64,000 nt of DNA from Neisseria bacilliformis (GCF_014055025.1 NZ_CP059571.1:310001-374000), one strand, 5' to 3'. Positions 42,071-53,518 are shown, counted from the stretch's first letter. The notes: a model not told the origin generated them from the letters alone. Translations and numbers: made by a program.

Positions 42071-43399
42071 ATGTTCACCCATTCGCCGCAGGAGTTGTCC
42101 GATTTGTGCGCGCTCGCGCTGGATATTGCCAAACAAAAGGGCGCAACCGCCGCCGAAGCCGATTTGAGCGAATCGGTGGGGCAGGACGTGCAGGTGCGTT
42201 TGCAGGAAATCGAACACATCGAGCACCAGCAGGACAAGTCACTGGACATCACCGTTTACCTCGGGCAGAGCAAAGGCCGCGCCAGCACCGCCGATTTCTC
42301 GCGCCGCGCCATTGAGGAAACCGTGTGCGCCGCGCTGGACATCGCCCGCCACACCGCGCAGGACGACTGCGCCGGTCTGGCCGACGCGGAGCTGATGGCG
42401 CGGGAATTCGGCGATTTGGACAAATACCATCCGTGGGAGCTGTCCGCCGAAGAGGCCGCCGCCCTCGCCCGCCGCTGCGAAGCCGCCGCCCTCGGTGCCG
42501 ATGCGCGTGTGAAGAACTCCGAAGGCGCGGACGTGCAAACCTCGCACTACCAGTTTGCCTACGGCAACAGCCACGGCTTTCTGCAACACGAACGCGGCAC
42601 GCGCCACAGCGTTTCGTGCAGCGTTGTCGCCGAAGCGGGCGGTACCATGCAGCGCGACTACTGGTACGACCTCGCCCGTTCGCGCGAAGAGCTCGACAGT
42701 ATGGAAAACATCGGCCGCACCGCCGCCCTGCGCACCGTCCGCCGCCTCGGTGCCGCCAGCCTGCCCACGCGCAACTGCCCCGTGCTGTTCGACGCCACCG
42801 TATCCGGCAGCCTCATCGGCCATCTCGTCGGCGCACTCTCCGGCGGCGCGCTCTACCGCCAAAGCAGCTTCCTCACCGACAGCCTCGGCACGAAAATCCT
42901 GCCCCAAAACCTCAGCCTGCGCGAAGAGCCGCACATCCCCCGCGCCTGGGGCAGCACCTGGTTCGACAGCGAGGGCGTCGCCACCTGCCCGCGCTTCGTC
43001 ATCGAAAACGGCGTGATACAGGGCTACTTCCTCTCCTCATACAGCGCGCGCAAACTCGGCCTGGCCACCACCGGCAACGCCGGCGGCGCGCACAACCTGA
43101 TTCTGAACGCCACCTGCCCGACGCAGGCCGGGCTGCTGCGCCAGATGGGCAGCGGCCTGTTAGTTACCGAGCTGATGGGGCAGGGCGTGAACATGCTCAC
43201 CGGCGACTACTCGCGCGGCGCGGCCGGATTTTGGGTGGAAAACGGCGTCATCCAATACCCCGTCGAAGAAATCACCGTCGCCGGCCGCTTGCAGGACATG
43301 TTCGCCGACATCGCGGGCGTGGCCGACGACGCCCTGCGCCGCTCCTCGCACAAAGTTGGCTCCATCCTGATCGGCAGCATGACCGTGGCCGGGCAGTAA
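42071..43399 (+). CDS. pmbA: Metallopeptidase PmbA (TldD/PmbA family)
   Basis: The 442-residue protein has the PmbA pattern: AAEADLSESVGQDVQVR, DITVYLGQSKGRAS, and the late NCPVLFDATVSGSLIGHL, TGNAGGAHNLIL and MGQGVNMLTGDYSRGAAGFWVENG. With TldD it degrades unfolded peptides and matures some peptide natural products. TldD is not in this window. ATG 42071 follows GGAGAGATT; ATGs at 42047 and 42053 would add a few residues. It is divergent from darP. Confidence 0.92.
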   Translation: MFTHSPQELSDLCALALDIAKQKGATAAEADLSESVGQDVQVRLQEIEHIEHQQDKSLDITVYLGQSKGRASTADFSRRAIEETVCAALDIARHTAQDDCAGLADAELMAREFGDLDKYHPWELSAEEAAALARRCEAAALGADARVKNSEGADVQTSHYQFAYGNSHGFLQHERGTRHSVSCSVVAEAGGTMQRDYWYDLARSREELDSMENIGRTAALRTVRRLGAASLPTRNCPVLFDATVSGSLIGHLVGALSGGALYRQSSFLTDSLGTKILPQNLSLREEPHIPRAWGSTWFDSEGVATCPRFVIENGVIQGYFLSSYSARKLGLATTGNAGGAHNLILNATCPTQAGLLRQMGSGLLVTELMGQGVNMLTGDYSRGAAGFWVENGVIQYPVEEITVAGRLQDMFADIAGVADDALRRSSHKVGSILIGSMTVAGQ

Positions 43400-43701
43400 A
43401 AACACCGCAGAGGCCGTCTGAAAGCACAGCTTCGGCGCAGCCAAAACCGTTACAGATTTTCAGACGGCCTCTGCCGCACGAAGTATGGCGTGCGGCTTGT
43501 CGTGCACGCGGTTTCAGAATGCCTGTAAAACCAAAAACACTCTGCCCTTGACGCAGGGTGTGTCGTCCCGAAACGACGCACGCGATATTTGCCGTATAAC
43601 GGATTGAGGCCGTCTGAAAACCGTTTTACCGATTTTCAGACGGCCTCAATACCGATGCCGAACGGGTATAATCCGCCCGTTTCCAACACCCAAACAAACA
43701 T
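43400..43701. other. Repeat-filled spacer between pmbA and dsbB
   Basis: It contains a DUS-flanked composite element (43411-43470), a GTAGGGTGTGT-family fragment (about 43551-43593), a DUS pair (43607-43646), and TATAAT at about 43668, a probable dsbB -10. Confidence 0.55.
43411..43470. terminator. DUS-flanked composite element after pmbA
   Basis: Opposed DUS copies enclose AGCTTCGGCGCAGCCAAAAC. It lies 11 bases after the pmbA stop and may act as its terminator. Confidence 0.6.
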
Positions 43702-44199
43702 ATGAAATCCTACCGCAGCGTCCTTGCCGCCATCTCCCTCCTTGCTGCCGCCGCCACGGCCGGCTCGTTTTTCGCCCAATACGTCATGGGGCTGAACCCC
43801 TGCCCGCTGTGCATTCTGCAACGCGTCGCCGTTATCGCCGTGCTGGCAGTGTCCGCCCTCTGCCTGCTCTTGCCCGCCGCCAAACCCGCCGGACGCACCG
43901 CTGCTGCGCTCCTGGTGAGCCTGCCCGCCGCATGGGGGCTGTACACCGCCGTTTACCAAATCTGGCTGCAAAGCCTGCCCGAAACCGAACAACCGAGCTG
44001 CGGCGCGCCCTGGACCTTCCGCCTGAAAGAATGGCCGCTGTTCGACTGGTGGCGGTTCGTCGTCGAAGGCTTCGGCAACTGTGGCGTGCGCGAATACGTG
44101 TTGGGCGTGCCCCTGCCCGTATGGAGCGCGCTGTTCTTTTGTGCCGTGCTGCTGCTGGTGTGGGGCATGCTGTTCAAAATGCGGCGGCAGAAAGGTTGA
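43702..44199 (+). CDS. dsbB: Disulfide bond formation protein B
   Basis: The 165-residue protein has four predicted membrane helices. The first periplasmic loop carries the redox pair CPLC (LNPCPLCILQR). The second loop carries single cysteines at PSCGAP and GNCGV. It reoxidises DsbA using quinone. The ATG at 43702 is preceded by a weak site. The spacing and length match the family. A DUS-flanked element follows. Confidence 0.93.
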   Translation: MKSYRSVLAAISLLAAAATAGSFFAQYVMGLNPCPLCILQRVAVIAVLAVSALCLLLPAAKPAGRTAAALLVSLPAAWGLYTAVYQIWLQSLPETEQPSCGAPWTFRLKEWPLFDWWRFVVEGFGNCGVREYVLGVPLPVWSALFFCAVLLLVWGMLFKMRRQKG

Positions 44200-44272
44200 G
44201 GCCGTCTGAAACCACGATTCGGTGCAGCCGAAACCGGTGTGCCGAAAAATAAAACTGCTTTTCAGACGGCCT
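44199..44272. terminator. DUS-flanked composite element between dsbB and parB
   Basis: Opposed DUS copies enclose ATTCGGTGCAGCCGAAACCG. It begins at the dsbB stop codon. Confidence 0.55.
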
Positions 44273-44312
44273 TTCCATTAAAATGGCGCGGATTTTTGTA
44301 AGGAAGAACACC

Positions 44313-45173
44313 ATGGCAAAACTACCGGGCGGACTGGGGCGCGGGCTGGATTCCCTGCTTTCCGGCAGCATAGAAGACGGGCGGGGCGACCGTTTGGCCG
44401 TCGCCGCCGTGGGCGACATCCGCCCCGGCCGCTACCAGCCGCGCGTGCAGATGGACGACGAAGCCCTGCACGAGCTGGCCGAATCCATCAGGGCGCAGGG
44501 CGTCATCCAGCCGGTTATCGTGCGCGAACACGGCCTGTCGCAATACGAGCTGATCGCCGGCGAACGCCGCTGGCGGGCGGCGCAGCTGGCCGGTTTGGCG
44601 GACATCCCCATCGTGGTCAAAAACATCAGCGACGAAACTGCGCTGGCGATGGGTCTGATCGAAAACCTGCAACGCGAAAACCTCAACCCGATAGAAGAAG
44701 CGCGCGGCCTGAAACGGCTGGCCGACGAGTTTTCCCTGACGCACGAAACAATCGCCAAAGCCGTGGGCAAAAGCCGCAGCGCGGTGTCCAACAGCCTGCG
44801 CCTGCTCGCCCTGCCCGAACCGGTGCAGGACATGCTTTACCGGCGACACTTGGAAATGGGGCACGCCCGCGCCCTACTGACCCTGCCGGTGGTCGACCAG
44901 CTGGAATTGGCGCAAAAAGCGGTGAAAAACGGCTGGTCGGTGCGGGAAGTGGAAAAACGCAGCAGAATGGCGCAACAGCCGGCTGCGGAAAAAGCGTCCA
45001 AAACCATCCATCCCGACATCCGCCGCCTGAACGAGGCACTGACCGAGGCTTTGGGCGTGAACGCGGAAGTGAAAAGCCATAACCGCCGCAGCGGACGCAT
45101 CGTGCTGCATTTCGACAATCCGGAAATGCTCGACGCGCTGCTGGAACGGCTGGGCGTGGACAACGGACAATAG
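44313..45173 (+). CDS. parB: Chromosome partitioning protein ParB
   Basis: The 286-residue protein has the N-terminal GLGRGLDSLL motif, the ParB/Srx CTPase region (RPGRYQPR, GVIQPVIVRE, ELIAGERRWRAAQ, GLIENLQRENLNPIEEA), a helix-turn-helix (THETIAKAVGKSRSAVSNSLRLL) and a C-terminal dimer domain. It binds parS and works with ParA, whose gene is about 15 kb upstream. ATG 44313 follows AAGGAAGAACACC; an ATG at 44283 would add 10 residues. The atp operon follows. Confidence 0.95.
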   Translation: MAKLPGGLGRGLDSLLSGSIEDGRGDRLAVAAVGDIRPGRYQPRVQMDDEALHELAESIRAQGVIQPVIVREHGLSQYELIAGERRWRAAQLAGLADIPIVVKNISDETALAMGLIENLQRENLNPIEEARGLKRLADEFSLTHETIAKAVGKSRSAVSNSLRLLALPEPVQDMLYRRHLEMGHARALLTLPVVDQLELAQKAVKNGWSVREVEKRSRMAQQPAAEKASKTIHPDIRRLNEALTEALGVNAEVKSHNRRSGRIVLHFDNPEMLDALLERLGVDNGQ

Positions 45174-45392
45174 GCCGTCTGAAAAACATTCCGACACAGC
45201 GGAGCAGGGCGTGATGCAGGCGGCCTGTTCCATAAACAGCCGAACCGCTCCTCAGGGATGATGCGCACGGGAATTGCGAAAAATATTTTTAAAACATTAA
45301 ATTAAATATGCCGTTACTCGGACGGCAGCGGTTTTGTGCAAGCGGTGGTTTAATCTGCTGTTAAAATATTTCACGAAAATTAACCGAACTGC

Positions 45393-45421
45393 TTGACGGG
45401 AAAATGGGCATTCATTATAGT
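45393..45421 (+). promoter_or_regulatory. atp operon promoter
   Basis: TTGACG (45393-45398) and TATAGT (45416-45421) are separated by 17 bases. The predicted start near 45428 is just upstream of atpI. The flanking DNA (45260-45400) is AT-rich, as expected for a strong promoter. Confidence 0.75.
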
Positions 45422-45456
45422 GCCGAGAATTAGTCTGTCTCGTAGTGTATGCGCCA

Positions 45457-45816
45457 ATGGTAAGGGTTCTTTATTTGCAGTTTTCCGCCTTGGTTGCCGT
45501 AACACTGTTATGCGCTTTGGTGTCCGGTGCTTCCGGAGCGTGGTCTGCCGCAGCGGGCGGGCTGAGTTATTTTGTCCCCTCTCTTGTTACGGTGCTGTTC
45601 TTAAATATTTTCCGCAATATGCCGCAATATGCAGGCTATGCGTTTTTGGTCGGAGAAGGTTTAAGAATAGTGCTGGCTCTGCTTCTGATGCTTGCGGTGT
45701 TCGCATTCTTTCATCGGAGTTTGAAGTTTCTGCCGTTCCTCTTCGGTCTGTTGGCAGTCAGCCAAGTAATTTTTTTTGTTTTTTGGAAAGCTAAATATTA
45801 TGGCAAGCGCAAGTGA
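45457..45816 (+). CDS. atpI: ATP synthase protein I
   Basis: The 119-residue protein has four predicted membrane helices (LYLQFSALVAVTLLCALV, AAAGGLSYFVPSLVTVLF, GLRIVLALLLMLAVFAFF, FLFGLLAVSQVIFFVFW) and the AtpI layout. It is thought to help c-ring assembly. No good ribosome binding site is present; GTG at 45445 is an alternative start four codons earlier. The end overlaps atpB by 17 bases. Confidence 0.85.
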   Translation: MVRVLYLQFSALVAVTLLCALVSGASGAWSAAAGGLSYFVPSLVTVLFLNIFRNMPQYAGYAFLVGEGLRIVLALLLMLAVFAFFHRSLKFLPFLFGLLAVSQVIFFVFWKAKYYGKRK

Positions 45817-46672
45817 AACCATGACAGCAGCCGACTATATCAAACACCATTTGCAGAGTTTGACCAGTTTGTCGCATGTGGACAAAGGACAGGATTTAAA
45901 AAACATCGCCGATTTCTCCTATATCAATCTGGATGCGGTGTTCTTTGCCGTTTTGCTTGGTATCGTCGGCTGCTTTTTGCTGCGCAAAGCCGCCGTTTCT
46001 GCCACTTCGGGCGTTCCCGGCCGCTTTCAGGCCGCAGTCGAGCTGCTTTATGAATTTGTGGACGACATGTGCAAAGGCATCATCCATAATGCCGAATCGC
46101 GCAAAATGGTTGCGCCTCTCGGCTTGACGCTGTTTGTGTGGATTTTCCTCATGAACGCCATGGATTTGCTGCCGGTGGATTTGCTGCCGATGACATGGCA
46201 GGGCATTACCGGCAACCATCACGCGCTTTTGCGTGTCGTGCCGACTGCGGATTTGAATACTTCGCTGGCTTTGGCGGTAGGCGTTCTGCTTGTATGCATT
46301 TACTACAATATCAAAATCAAAGGCGGCAAAGGCTGGGTGCACGAGCTCTTTACCGCACCGTTCGGCCCGTTTCTGTTCCCTGCTAATTTTCTGTTGAATA
46401 TCTTGGAATTTTTATCCAAAACCGTCTCTCACGGTATGCGGTTGTTCGGCAATATGTATGCGGGCGAGCTGGTGTTTTTGCTGATTGCCCTGTTGGGCGG
46501 TGCATGGGCGGCCTCCGGTAGCGTAAGCCTGATGGATCCGGTCTTGTTCGTATTTCATATTGTTGCCGGTGCGGCGTGGGCGATTTTCCATATCCTGATT
46601 ATCACCTTGCAGGCATTTATTTTTATGGCTTTGGCTTTTGTTTACATCGGCCAGGCGCACGATTCACACTAA
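45800..46672 (+). CDS. atpB: F0F1 ATP synthase subunit a
   Basis: The 290-residue membrane protein has the essential arginine segment SHGMRLFGNMYAGE and the C-terminal IITLQAFIFMALAFVYIGQAH. It forms the proton half-channels beside the c-ring. ATG 45800 lies inside the end of atpI, so translation is probably coupled. It is followed by a 97-base gap before atpE. Confidence 0.95.
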   Translation: MASASETMTAADYIKHHLQSLTSLSHVDKGQDLKNIADFSYINLDAVFFAVLLGIVGCFLLRKAAVSATSGVPGRFQAAVELLYEFVDDMCKGIIHNAESRKMVAPLGLTLFVWIFLMNAMDLLPVDLLPMTWQGITGNHHALLRVVPTADLNTSLALAVGVLLVCIYYNIKIKGGKGWVHELFTAPFGPFLFPANFLLNILEFLSKTVSHGMRLFGNMYAGELVFLLIALLGGAWAASGSVSLMDPVLFVFHIVAGAAWAIFHILIITLQAFIFMALAFVYIGQAHDSH

Positions 46673-46757
46673 GTGCCGTTTTGGGTGCTGAGGTGAGCAG
46701 TATAGTTTCTTTTGGTAAGTTGTTTTAATGTAGTTTAACCTTTTGTTTTGTTATTAA

Positions 46758-47003
<246 letters not shown>

Positions 47004-47074
47004 TCCCGAATACAGACTGCTTTGCTTTAAAGCAAAGGGATGTTGATTAACCAAAAATACGAAGGTTGAGTAAA

Positions 47075-47545
47075 GTGAATTTAAATGCAACCATATTTGC
47101 GCAGATAATTGTCTTTGGTATTTTGGTGTGGTTCACAATGAAATATGTGTGGCCGCCGATTGCCAAGGCACTTGACGAGCGCGCCGATAAAATCGCGGAA
47201 GGTTTGGCGGCAGCCGAACGTGGGAAAAGCGATTTTGAACAGGCAGAAAAAAAAGTTGCAGAACTCTTGGCCGACGGTCGTAGTCAGGTTGCGGAACTGG
47301 TGGCTAATGCGGAAAAACGTGCCTCTCAGATCGTGGAAGACGCTAAAAGCCATGCTGCTGTTGAGGCTGCACGGATTACAGCACAAGCCAAGGCGGATGT
47401 GGAGCAGGAAGTTAACCGTGCGCGCGAAGGTTTGCGCGAGCAGGTTGCTGTTTTGGCTGTGAAAGGCGCGGAAGCGATCCTGCGCAGTGAGGTCAATGCC
47501 GCGAAGCATGCCGATTTGCTGAGTAACCTGAAACAGGAGCTGTAA
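47075..47545 (+). CDS. atpF: F0F1 ATP synthase subunit b
   Basis: The 156-residue protein has one N-terminal membrane helix ([18 protein letters not shown]) and a long charged coiled coil forming the peripheral stalk. The GTG at 47075 gives [10 protein letters not shown], matching the usual Neisseria start and length; TTG 47066 would add three residues. GAAGG precedes it. It ends 3 bases before atpH. Confidence 0.94.
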   Translation: MNLNATIFAQIIVFGILVWFTMKYVWPPIAKALDERADKIAEGLAAAERGKSDFEQAEKKVAELLADGRSQVAELVANAEKRASQIVEDAKSHAAVEAARITAQAKADVEQEVNRAREGLREQVAVLAVKGAEAILRSEVNAAKHADLLSNLKQEL

Positions 47546-47548
47546 GCT

Positions 47549-48097
47549 ATGGCTGAATTTGCAACCATTGCCAGACCCTATGCGAAGGCATTGTTTGATC
47601 TGGCCGATGACAAACAGCAAGCAGAGTCTTGGTTGGGCGGATTGAAAGAATTGGCGTGGATTGTACAGCAGCCGTCTGTTTCTACACTGCTTGACGATAC
47701 ATCCGATACTGTTGAGTATAAAGTTAAGTTCCTGCTTGATTTATTGTCTGACAATCAGGCGGTGAAGAACGAAATGTTCTGTAACTTTGTCAAAGTGGTG
47801 GCGGAGGCGAAAAGGTTTTTTGTTTTGCCCGAGGTTTATGCTCAGTATCAAGATTTGGTTTTATCGCGCAACCATACCAAGCATGCAGTAATATACAGTG
47901 CTTTTGAATTTGCCGGAGAAGGACAGAAAGCCAAGCTTTTGGCCGATTTGGAGCGGCACTTCAATACAAGCTTGGATGCTACTTTTAAAGTTTCCCCCGA
48001 ATTAATCGGGGGTATTAAAGTAGAAGTGGGTGATCAGGTATTAGACCTGTCCGTGCAGAATAAATTGCAGAAATTGTACTCGGCAATGATAAATTAG
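47549..48097 (+). CDS. atpH: F0F1 ATP synthase subunit delta
   Basis: The 182-residue protein has the N-terminal helical domain ([14 protein letters not shown]) that binds subunit alpha and the C-terminal family signature [20 protein letters not shown]. It links the peripheral stalk to the F1 head. It lies between atpF and atpA with very short gaps. Confidence 0.96.
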   Translation: MAEFATIARPYAKALFDLADDKQQAESWLGGLKELAWIVQQPSVSTLLDDTSDTVEYKVKFLLDLLSDNQAVKNEMFCNFVKVVAEAKRFFVLPEVYAQYQDLVLSRNHTKHAVIYSAFEFAGEGQKAKLLADLERHFNTSLDATFKVSPELIGGIKVEVGDQVLDLSVQNKLQKLYSAMIN

Positions 48098-48107
48098 GAG
48101 AATTTTC

Positions 48108-49655
48108 ATGCAGCTTAATCCTGCTGAAATCAGTGATTTACTGAAAGCCAAAATCGAAAATTTAGACACCAAGCAAGAACTGCGTACCCGTGGCACAGTG
48201 ATTTCCGTAACAGATGGTATCGTGCGTGTGCATGGTTTGTCTGATGTTATGCAAGGTGAAATGCTTGAATTCCCGGGTAATACTTTCGGCTTGGCAATGA
48301 ACTTGGAGCGTGATTCCGTAGGTGCGGTAGTGCTTGGTGAATACGAACATATTAAAGAAGGTGATGAAGTCAAATGCACCGGTCGTATTTTAGAAGTACC
48401 TATCGGTCGTGAATTGATCGGTCGCGTTGTCAATGCGCTAGGCCAGCCTATTGATGGTAAAGGCCCTATCAATGCAGAACTTTCCGCTCCAATAGAAAAA
48501 ATCGCGCCGGGAGTAATTGCCCGTAAATCTGTCGATCAACCGATGCAGACCGGCTTAAAAGCTGTTGACTCTATGGTTCCAATCGGTCGCGGACAGCGCG
48601 AGCTGATCATTGGAGACCGTCAGACCGGTAAAACGGCAGTGGCATTGGACGCTATTGTCAATCAGAAAGGTACAGGCGTTATCTGTATTTATGTTGCCGT
48701 CGGACAGAAAGCTTCTTCTATTGCCAACGTAGTTCGCAAATTGGAAGAGCACGGTGCTATGGAGCATACTATTGTTGTCGCAGCTACCGCTTCGGAAGCA
48801 GCTGCGCTGCAGTTTATTGCTCCTTATGCCGGATGTACGATGGGTGAGTTTTTCCGAGATCGCGGTGAAGACGCATTGATTGTATATGATGATTTGTCGA
48901 AACAAGCGGTTGCATACCGACAGATTTCCCTGCTGTTGCGCCGCCCTCCCGGTCGAGAAGCGTACCCTGGCGACGTATTCTATTTGCACTCCCGCTTGTT
49001 GGAACGCGCTGCCCGTATCAATGAAGACGAAGTTGAAAAACTGACTGATGGCGCAGTGAAGGGTAAAACCGGTTCTCTGACTGCATTGCCAATTATTGAA
49101 ACACAGGCGGGTGACGTATCTGCTTTTGTGCCAACCAACGTGATTTCGATTACCGACGGTCAGATTTTCTTGGAAACCGATTTATTCAACTCAGGCATTC
49201 GTCCGGCGATTAATGCAGGTATCTCTGTATCTCGTGTGGGTGGTGCTGCTCAGACTAAAGTCATTAAAAAACTTGGCGGCGGTATCCGTCTTGCATTGGC
49301 TCAGTACCGTGAATTGGCTGCGTTTTCCCAGTTTGCCTCTGATTTGGATGAAGCCACCCGCAAACAGCTTGAACATGGTGAAGTAGTTACCGAACTGATG
49401 AAGCAGAAACAGTTCAGCACGCTCAATACTGCCGAGATGGCATTGACTTTATGGGCGATTAACAACGGCTCGTATAGTGATGTTCCTGTTTTAAAAGCGT
49501 TGTCGTTTGAAGCCGACTTTTTGAACTTTGTCCGCACTCAGAATCCCCAGGTTTTGGAAAGTATTAATGAGTCCGGTGCGATGTCTGATGAGGCTGAGCA
49601 GAGTTTGGGCGAAGCCATGAAGGCCTTTAAGGCTTCGTACAGCTATGCCGCATAA
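48108..49655 (+). CDS. atpA: F0F1 ATP synthase subunit alpha
   Basis: The 515-residue protein has Walker [10 protein letters not shown] (about residue 170), [11 protein letters not shown] and the signature [17 protein letters not shown]. It carries the non-catalytic nucleotide sites of F1. ATG 48108 follows AGGAGAATTTTC. Base composition here is less GC-rich than in the neighbouring regions, as for other highly expressed genes in the window. Confidence 0.98.
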   Translation: MQLNPAEISDLLKAKIENLDTKQELRTRGTVISVTDGIVRVHGLSDVMQGEMLEFPGNTFGLAMNLERDSVGAVVLGEYEHIKEGDEVKCTGRILEVPIGRELIGRVVNALGQPIDGKGPINAELSAPIEKIAPGVIARKSVDQPMQTGLKAVDSMVPIGRGQRELIIGDRQTGKTAVALDAIVNQKGTGVICIYVAVGQKASSIANVVRKLEEHGAMEHTIVVAATASEAAALQFIAPYAGCTMGEFFRDRGEDALIVYDDLSKQAVAYRQISLLLRRPPGREAYPGDVFYLHSRLLERAARINEDEVEKLTDGAVKGKTGSLTALPIIETQAGDVSAFVPTNVISITDGQIFLETDLFNSGIRPAINAGISVSRVGGAAQTKVIKKLGGGIRLALAQYRELAAFSQFASDLDEATRKQLEHGEVVTELMKQKQFSTLNTAEMALTLWAINNGSYSDVPVLKALSFEADFLNFVRTQNPQVLESINESGAMSDEAEQSLGEAMKAFKASYSYAA

Positions 49656-49678
49656 GGCCGTCTGAAAAGGAGTCTGAA

Positions 49679-50557
49679 ATGGCAGTAGGAAAAGAGATTC
49701 TCACCAAAATCCGAAGTGTTCAGAATACCCAAAAGATCACTAAGGCGATGCAGATGGTGTCAACCTCTAAAATGCGGAAGACTCAAGAGCGGATGCGTTT
49801 GGCGCGTCCCTATGCCGACAAAGTCCGTCTGGTTATGAGCCATTTGGCTCAAACACAAGAAAATCACGGCATCAAACTGTTGGATGAACATAGGGAAGTC
49901 CGCAGAGCAGGTTTTATCCTGATCACAACGGATAAAGGTTTGTGCGGCGGATTGAATGCCAACGTGCTGAAAAAATTTTTGGCACAGGTGCAAGAATATC
50001 AGAGCAAAGGCATAGCCGTTGATGTTGTCTGTATCGGCAGTAAAGGATTGGCTGCTTGCCAGCGCATCGGTTTGAATGTGGTTGCCAGTGTGGCCAATCT
50101 AGGTGATACGCCAAGATTGGAGCTTTTGGTAGGCGCATTGACTGAGATGTTCCGACGCTATGAGAAAAACGAGATTGACATTATTCACATTGTCTATTCT
50201 TGTTTTGTGAATACCATGCGCCAAGAACCTCGGATGGAAGTATTGCTGCCAATAGGCGGAAATACCCTTGAAGAGGCAAATAGCGAAGCCAAAAGCTATA
50301 ACTGGGACTACCGTTACGAGCCAAGCCCTGTACAGGTGTTGGAATATTTGGTTCGCCGTTATTTGGAATCTGTGGTTTATCAGGCATTGAGCGATAACAT
50401 GGCCTCCGAGCAGGCTGCGAGGATGGTGGCGATGAAAGCTGCAACCGATAATGCGGGCAATGCCATTAAAGAGCTGCGCTTGGTGTACAACAAATCGCGC
50501 CAAGCCGCAATCACCACAGAATTGTCAGAAATTGTTGCGGGTGCGGCGGCAGTTTGA
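49679..50557 (+). CDS. atpG: F0F1 ATP synthase subunit gamma
   Basis: The 292-residue protein has the conserved N-terminal helix (EILTKIRSVQNTQKITKAMQMVSTSKMRK) and C-terminal helix (NAIKELRLVYNKSRQAAITTELSEIVAGA) that form the rotor shaft. A DUS fills the gap after atpA and the start follows AAGGAG. The family length is about 290. Confidence 0.97.
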   Translation: MAVGKEILTKIRSVQNTQKITKAMQMVSTSKMRKTQERMRLARPYADKVRLVMSHLAQTQENHGIKLLDEHREVRRAGFILITTDKGLCGGLNANVLKKFLAQVQEYQSKGIAVDVVCIGSKGLAACQRIGLNVVASVANLGDTPRLELLVGALTEMFRRYEKNEIDIIHIVYSCFVNTMRQEPRMEVLLPIGGNTLEEANSEAKSYNWDYRYEPSPVQVLEYLVRRYLESVVYQALSDNMASEQAARMVAMKAATDNAGNAIKELRLVYNKSRQAAITTELSEIVAGAAAV

Positions 50558-50588
50558 GGCCGTCTGAAAACTCGGATAGAAAACTTAG

Positions 50589-51995
<1,407 letters not shown>

Positions 51996-52007
51996 TAGGA
52001 GGGCGGC

Positions 52008-52433
52008 ATGAGTGTCATGCAAGTTGAAGTGGTAAGTAACGAATACAACATCTATTCGGGTGAGGCCAGCTTTGCAGTTGTTCCCACCGTGCAGGGTGAG
52101 CTCGGTATTTACCCGCGACATGAGCCGATTATGAGCTTGGTGCGCCCCGGTGCGCTGCGTTTGCAGGTTCCGGGCAGCAGTCAGGAAGTTTTGGTTGCCG
52201 TTTCGGGCGGCGTGCTGGAAGTGCAGCCCGACAAGCTGACTGTTTTAGCGGACGTGGCCGTACGCAGCAGCGAGATGGATCAGGCGCGTGCCGAAGAGGC
52301 GAAAAAAGCGGCCGAGAGTTCGATTGCGAAAGCAACCGACGACGAATCTTTGGCTAAGGCACATGCGGCTTTGGCGGCTGCAATTGCCGAGCTCAAAACG
52401 CTCGACTATCTCCGCTCTCAAAGGCATATGTAA
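52008..52433 (+). CDS. atpC: F0F1 ATP synthase subunit epsilon
   Basis: The 141-residue protein has the N-terminal beta-sandwich (MQVEVVSNEYNIYSGEA, GELGIYPRHEPIMSL) and two C-terminal helices that can inhibit rotation. It starts 12 bases after atpD and is the last gene of the operon. A clear terminator follows. Confidence 0.97.
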   Translation: MSVMQVEVVSNEYNIYSGEASFAVVPTVQGELGIYPRHEPIMSLVRPGALRLQVPGSSQEVLVAVSGGVLEVQPDKLTVLADVAVRSSEMDQARAEEAKKAAESSIAKATDDESLAKAHAALAAAIAELKTLDYLRSQRHM

Positions 52434-52447
52434 GGTTTGGCAACATC

Positions 52448-52478
52448 AAGAAAGCACGGCATGTCCGTGCTTTCTTTA
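52448..52478 (+). terminator. Intrinsic terminator of the atp operon
   Basis: AAGAAAGCACGG and CCGTGCTTTCTT form a 12-bp stem with an ATGT loop, followed by TTAAT. It begins 14 bases after the atpC stop codon. Confidence 0.85.
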
Positions 52479-52599
52479 ATATGTGCACAATGACAAGCAG
52501 GCGGATTGCCGTGCCGCGCGGTTTCCGGCAAAAGCCTGCCGATGCCCGTATCCGCGCCGCAGTCGGCCGTTATGGGATGATGACAAAAAGGGAAAGCAA

Positions 52600-53097
52600 A
52601 TGAAATACACAGCGTACATATTGGCATGTGGCCTGTTGGTTTTGGCCGGCTGTGCCGCGCATCCGGCCGACAGCGAGGCACTTGCAGGCAAGTGGAAGGT
52701 AGAGAAAATCATGGGAGAGCCGTTCGCTGGGGATGCTGAATTGTCTTTTGACGGGCAGACAAGCCTGCTTGCCAGCTATGCGGGCTGCAACCGCATGAAT
52801 ACACGCTATTCTTCCGAGGGCAAAGGCCGTCTGAATTTCGGATACACCGCTTCCACCCGCATGTCCTGCCCCGAAAACCAAGCCGACGCGGAGCAGCGCA
52901 TCAGCTACGCGTTCACCCAAACCGAAGCATTCCGCATCGGCGGCAGCCGCCTGCTGCTGGAAGACGGGCAGGGCAAAGTGCTGTTGCAGGCGGCGAGAAT
53001 GCGCGGGCAGCCAGTCGCACAGAAAGACAGGCCGTCTGAAAATCACCGCAATCAACCCGCACAATCCGGGAAAAGCTATTTTGCGCCCCTGCATTGA
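52600..53097 (+). CDS. META-domain lipoprotein (HslJ-like)
   Basis: The 165-residue protein has a lipoprotein signal (lipobox LVLAGC, Cys18) and a META domain: GKWKVEKIMGEP, ELSFDGQTSLLASYAGCNRMNTRYS, STRMSCP and RLLLEDGQGKVLL. Such proteins are heat-inducible or stress-linked in other bacteria; function is unproven. The C-terminal part after RMRGQPVAQKD is encoded across a DUS (53031-53040) and looks like added sequence. ATG 52600 follows AGGGAAAGCAA. Confidence 0.8.
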   Translation: MKYTAYILACGLLVLAGCAAHPADSEALAGKWKVEKIMGEPFAGDAELSFDGQTSLLASYAGCNRMNTRYSSEGKGRLNFGYTASTRMSCPENQADAEQRISYAFTQTEAFRIGGSRLLLEDGQGKVLLQAARMRGQPVAQKDRPSENHRNQPAQSGKSYFAPLH

Positions 53098-53184
53098 CAG
53101 CCCGAACCCGTGCCTCAGCCATGCCGGCATAATGAAATTCCGCCATACTCATTGAAACCGTGGCGGAACAAACGGAGGCATACT

Positions 53185-53518
53185 ATGGAAATTGCTTCGC
53201 AGTCAGCCTGTGATACCAATCCGTCCATAACGGCACGGCTGCGGATGACCACTGGTTTGAAGAAAGCATCGTCCTTATCCGCGCCACAGGGCAATCCGAG
53301 GCGGAGGAAACCGCCGACCGTTACGCCCGCAGCCAAGAGGCGGCTTACCGCTCGACAACGGGCGGCGCCGTGCAATGGAAATGGCTCGGCATCACGGGTA
53401 TTTTCGCGGTGAGCGACCCCGTTTCCGCGCAGATGGCACGGTCGAAGTCTTTTCACGAATGCTCAAACGGCAGGAGATTCCCGCTGCTTTTCTGCCGCCG
53501 CCCGCTGCCGCGGCGTAA
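53185..53518 (+). pseudogene. Decayed DUF4288-like gene
   Basis: In frame 3 the codons give CFAVSL, a TGA (53211), then YQSVHNGTAADDHWFEESI, VLIRATGQSEAEETADRYA and VQWKWLGITGIFAVSDP. After about 53430 the expected ending DGTVEVFSRMLKRQEIP is in another frame and stops at TAA 53516. The ATG at 53185 is in a third frame. So there is one internal stop and two frameshifts. The intact form would be a DUF4288 protein of about 110 residues, of unknown function. Confidence 0.6.

Noticed and set aside
45366-45382. TTTCACGAAAA near the atp promoter as a parS site
   Set aside because: The central TG is missing and the right half does not match TTTCACGTGAAA. I do not call it parS, although parB is adjacent.
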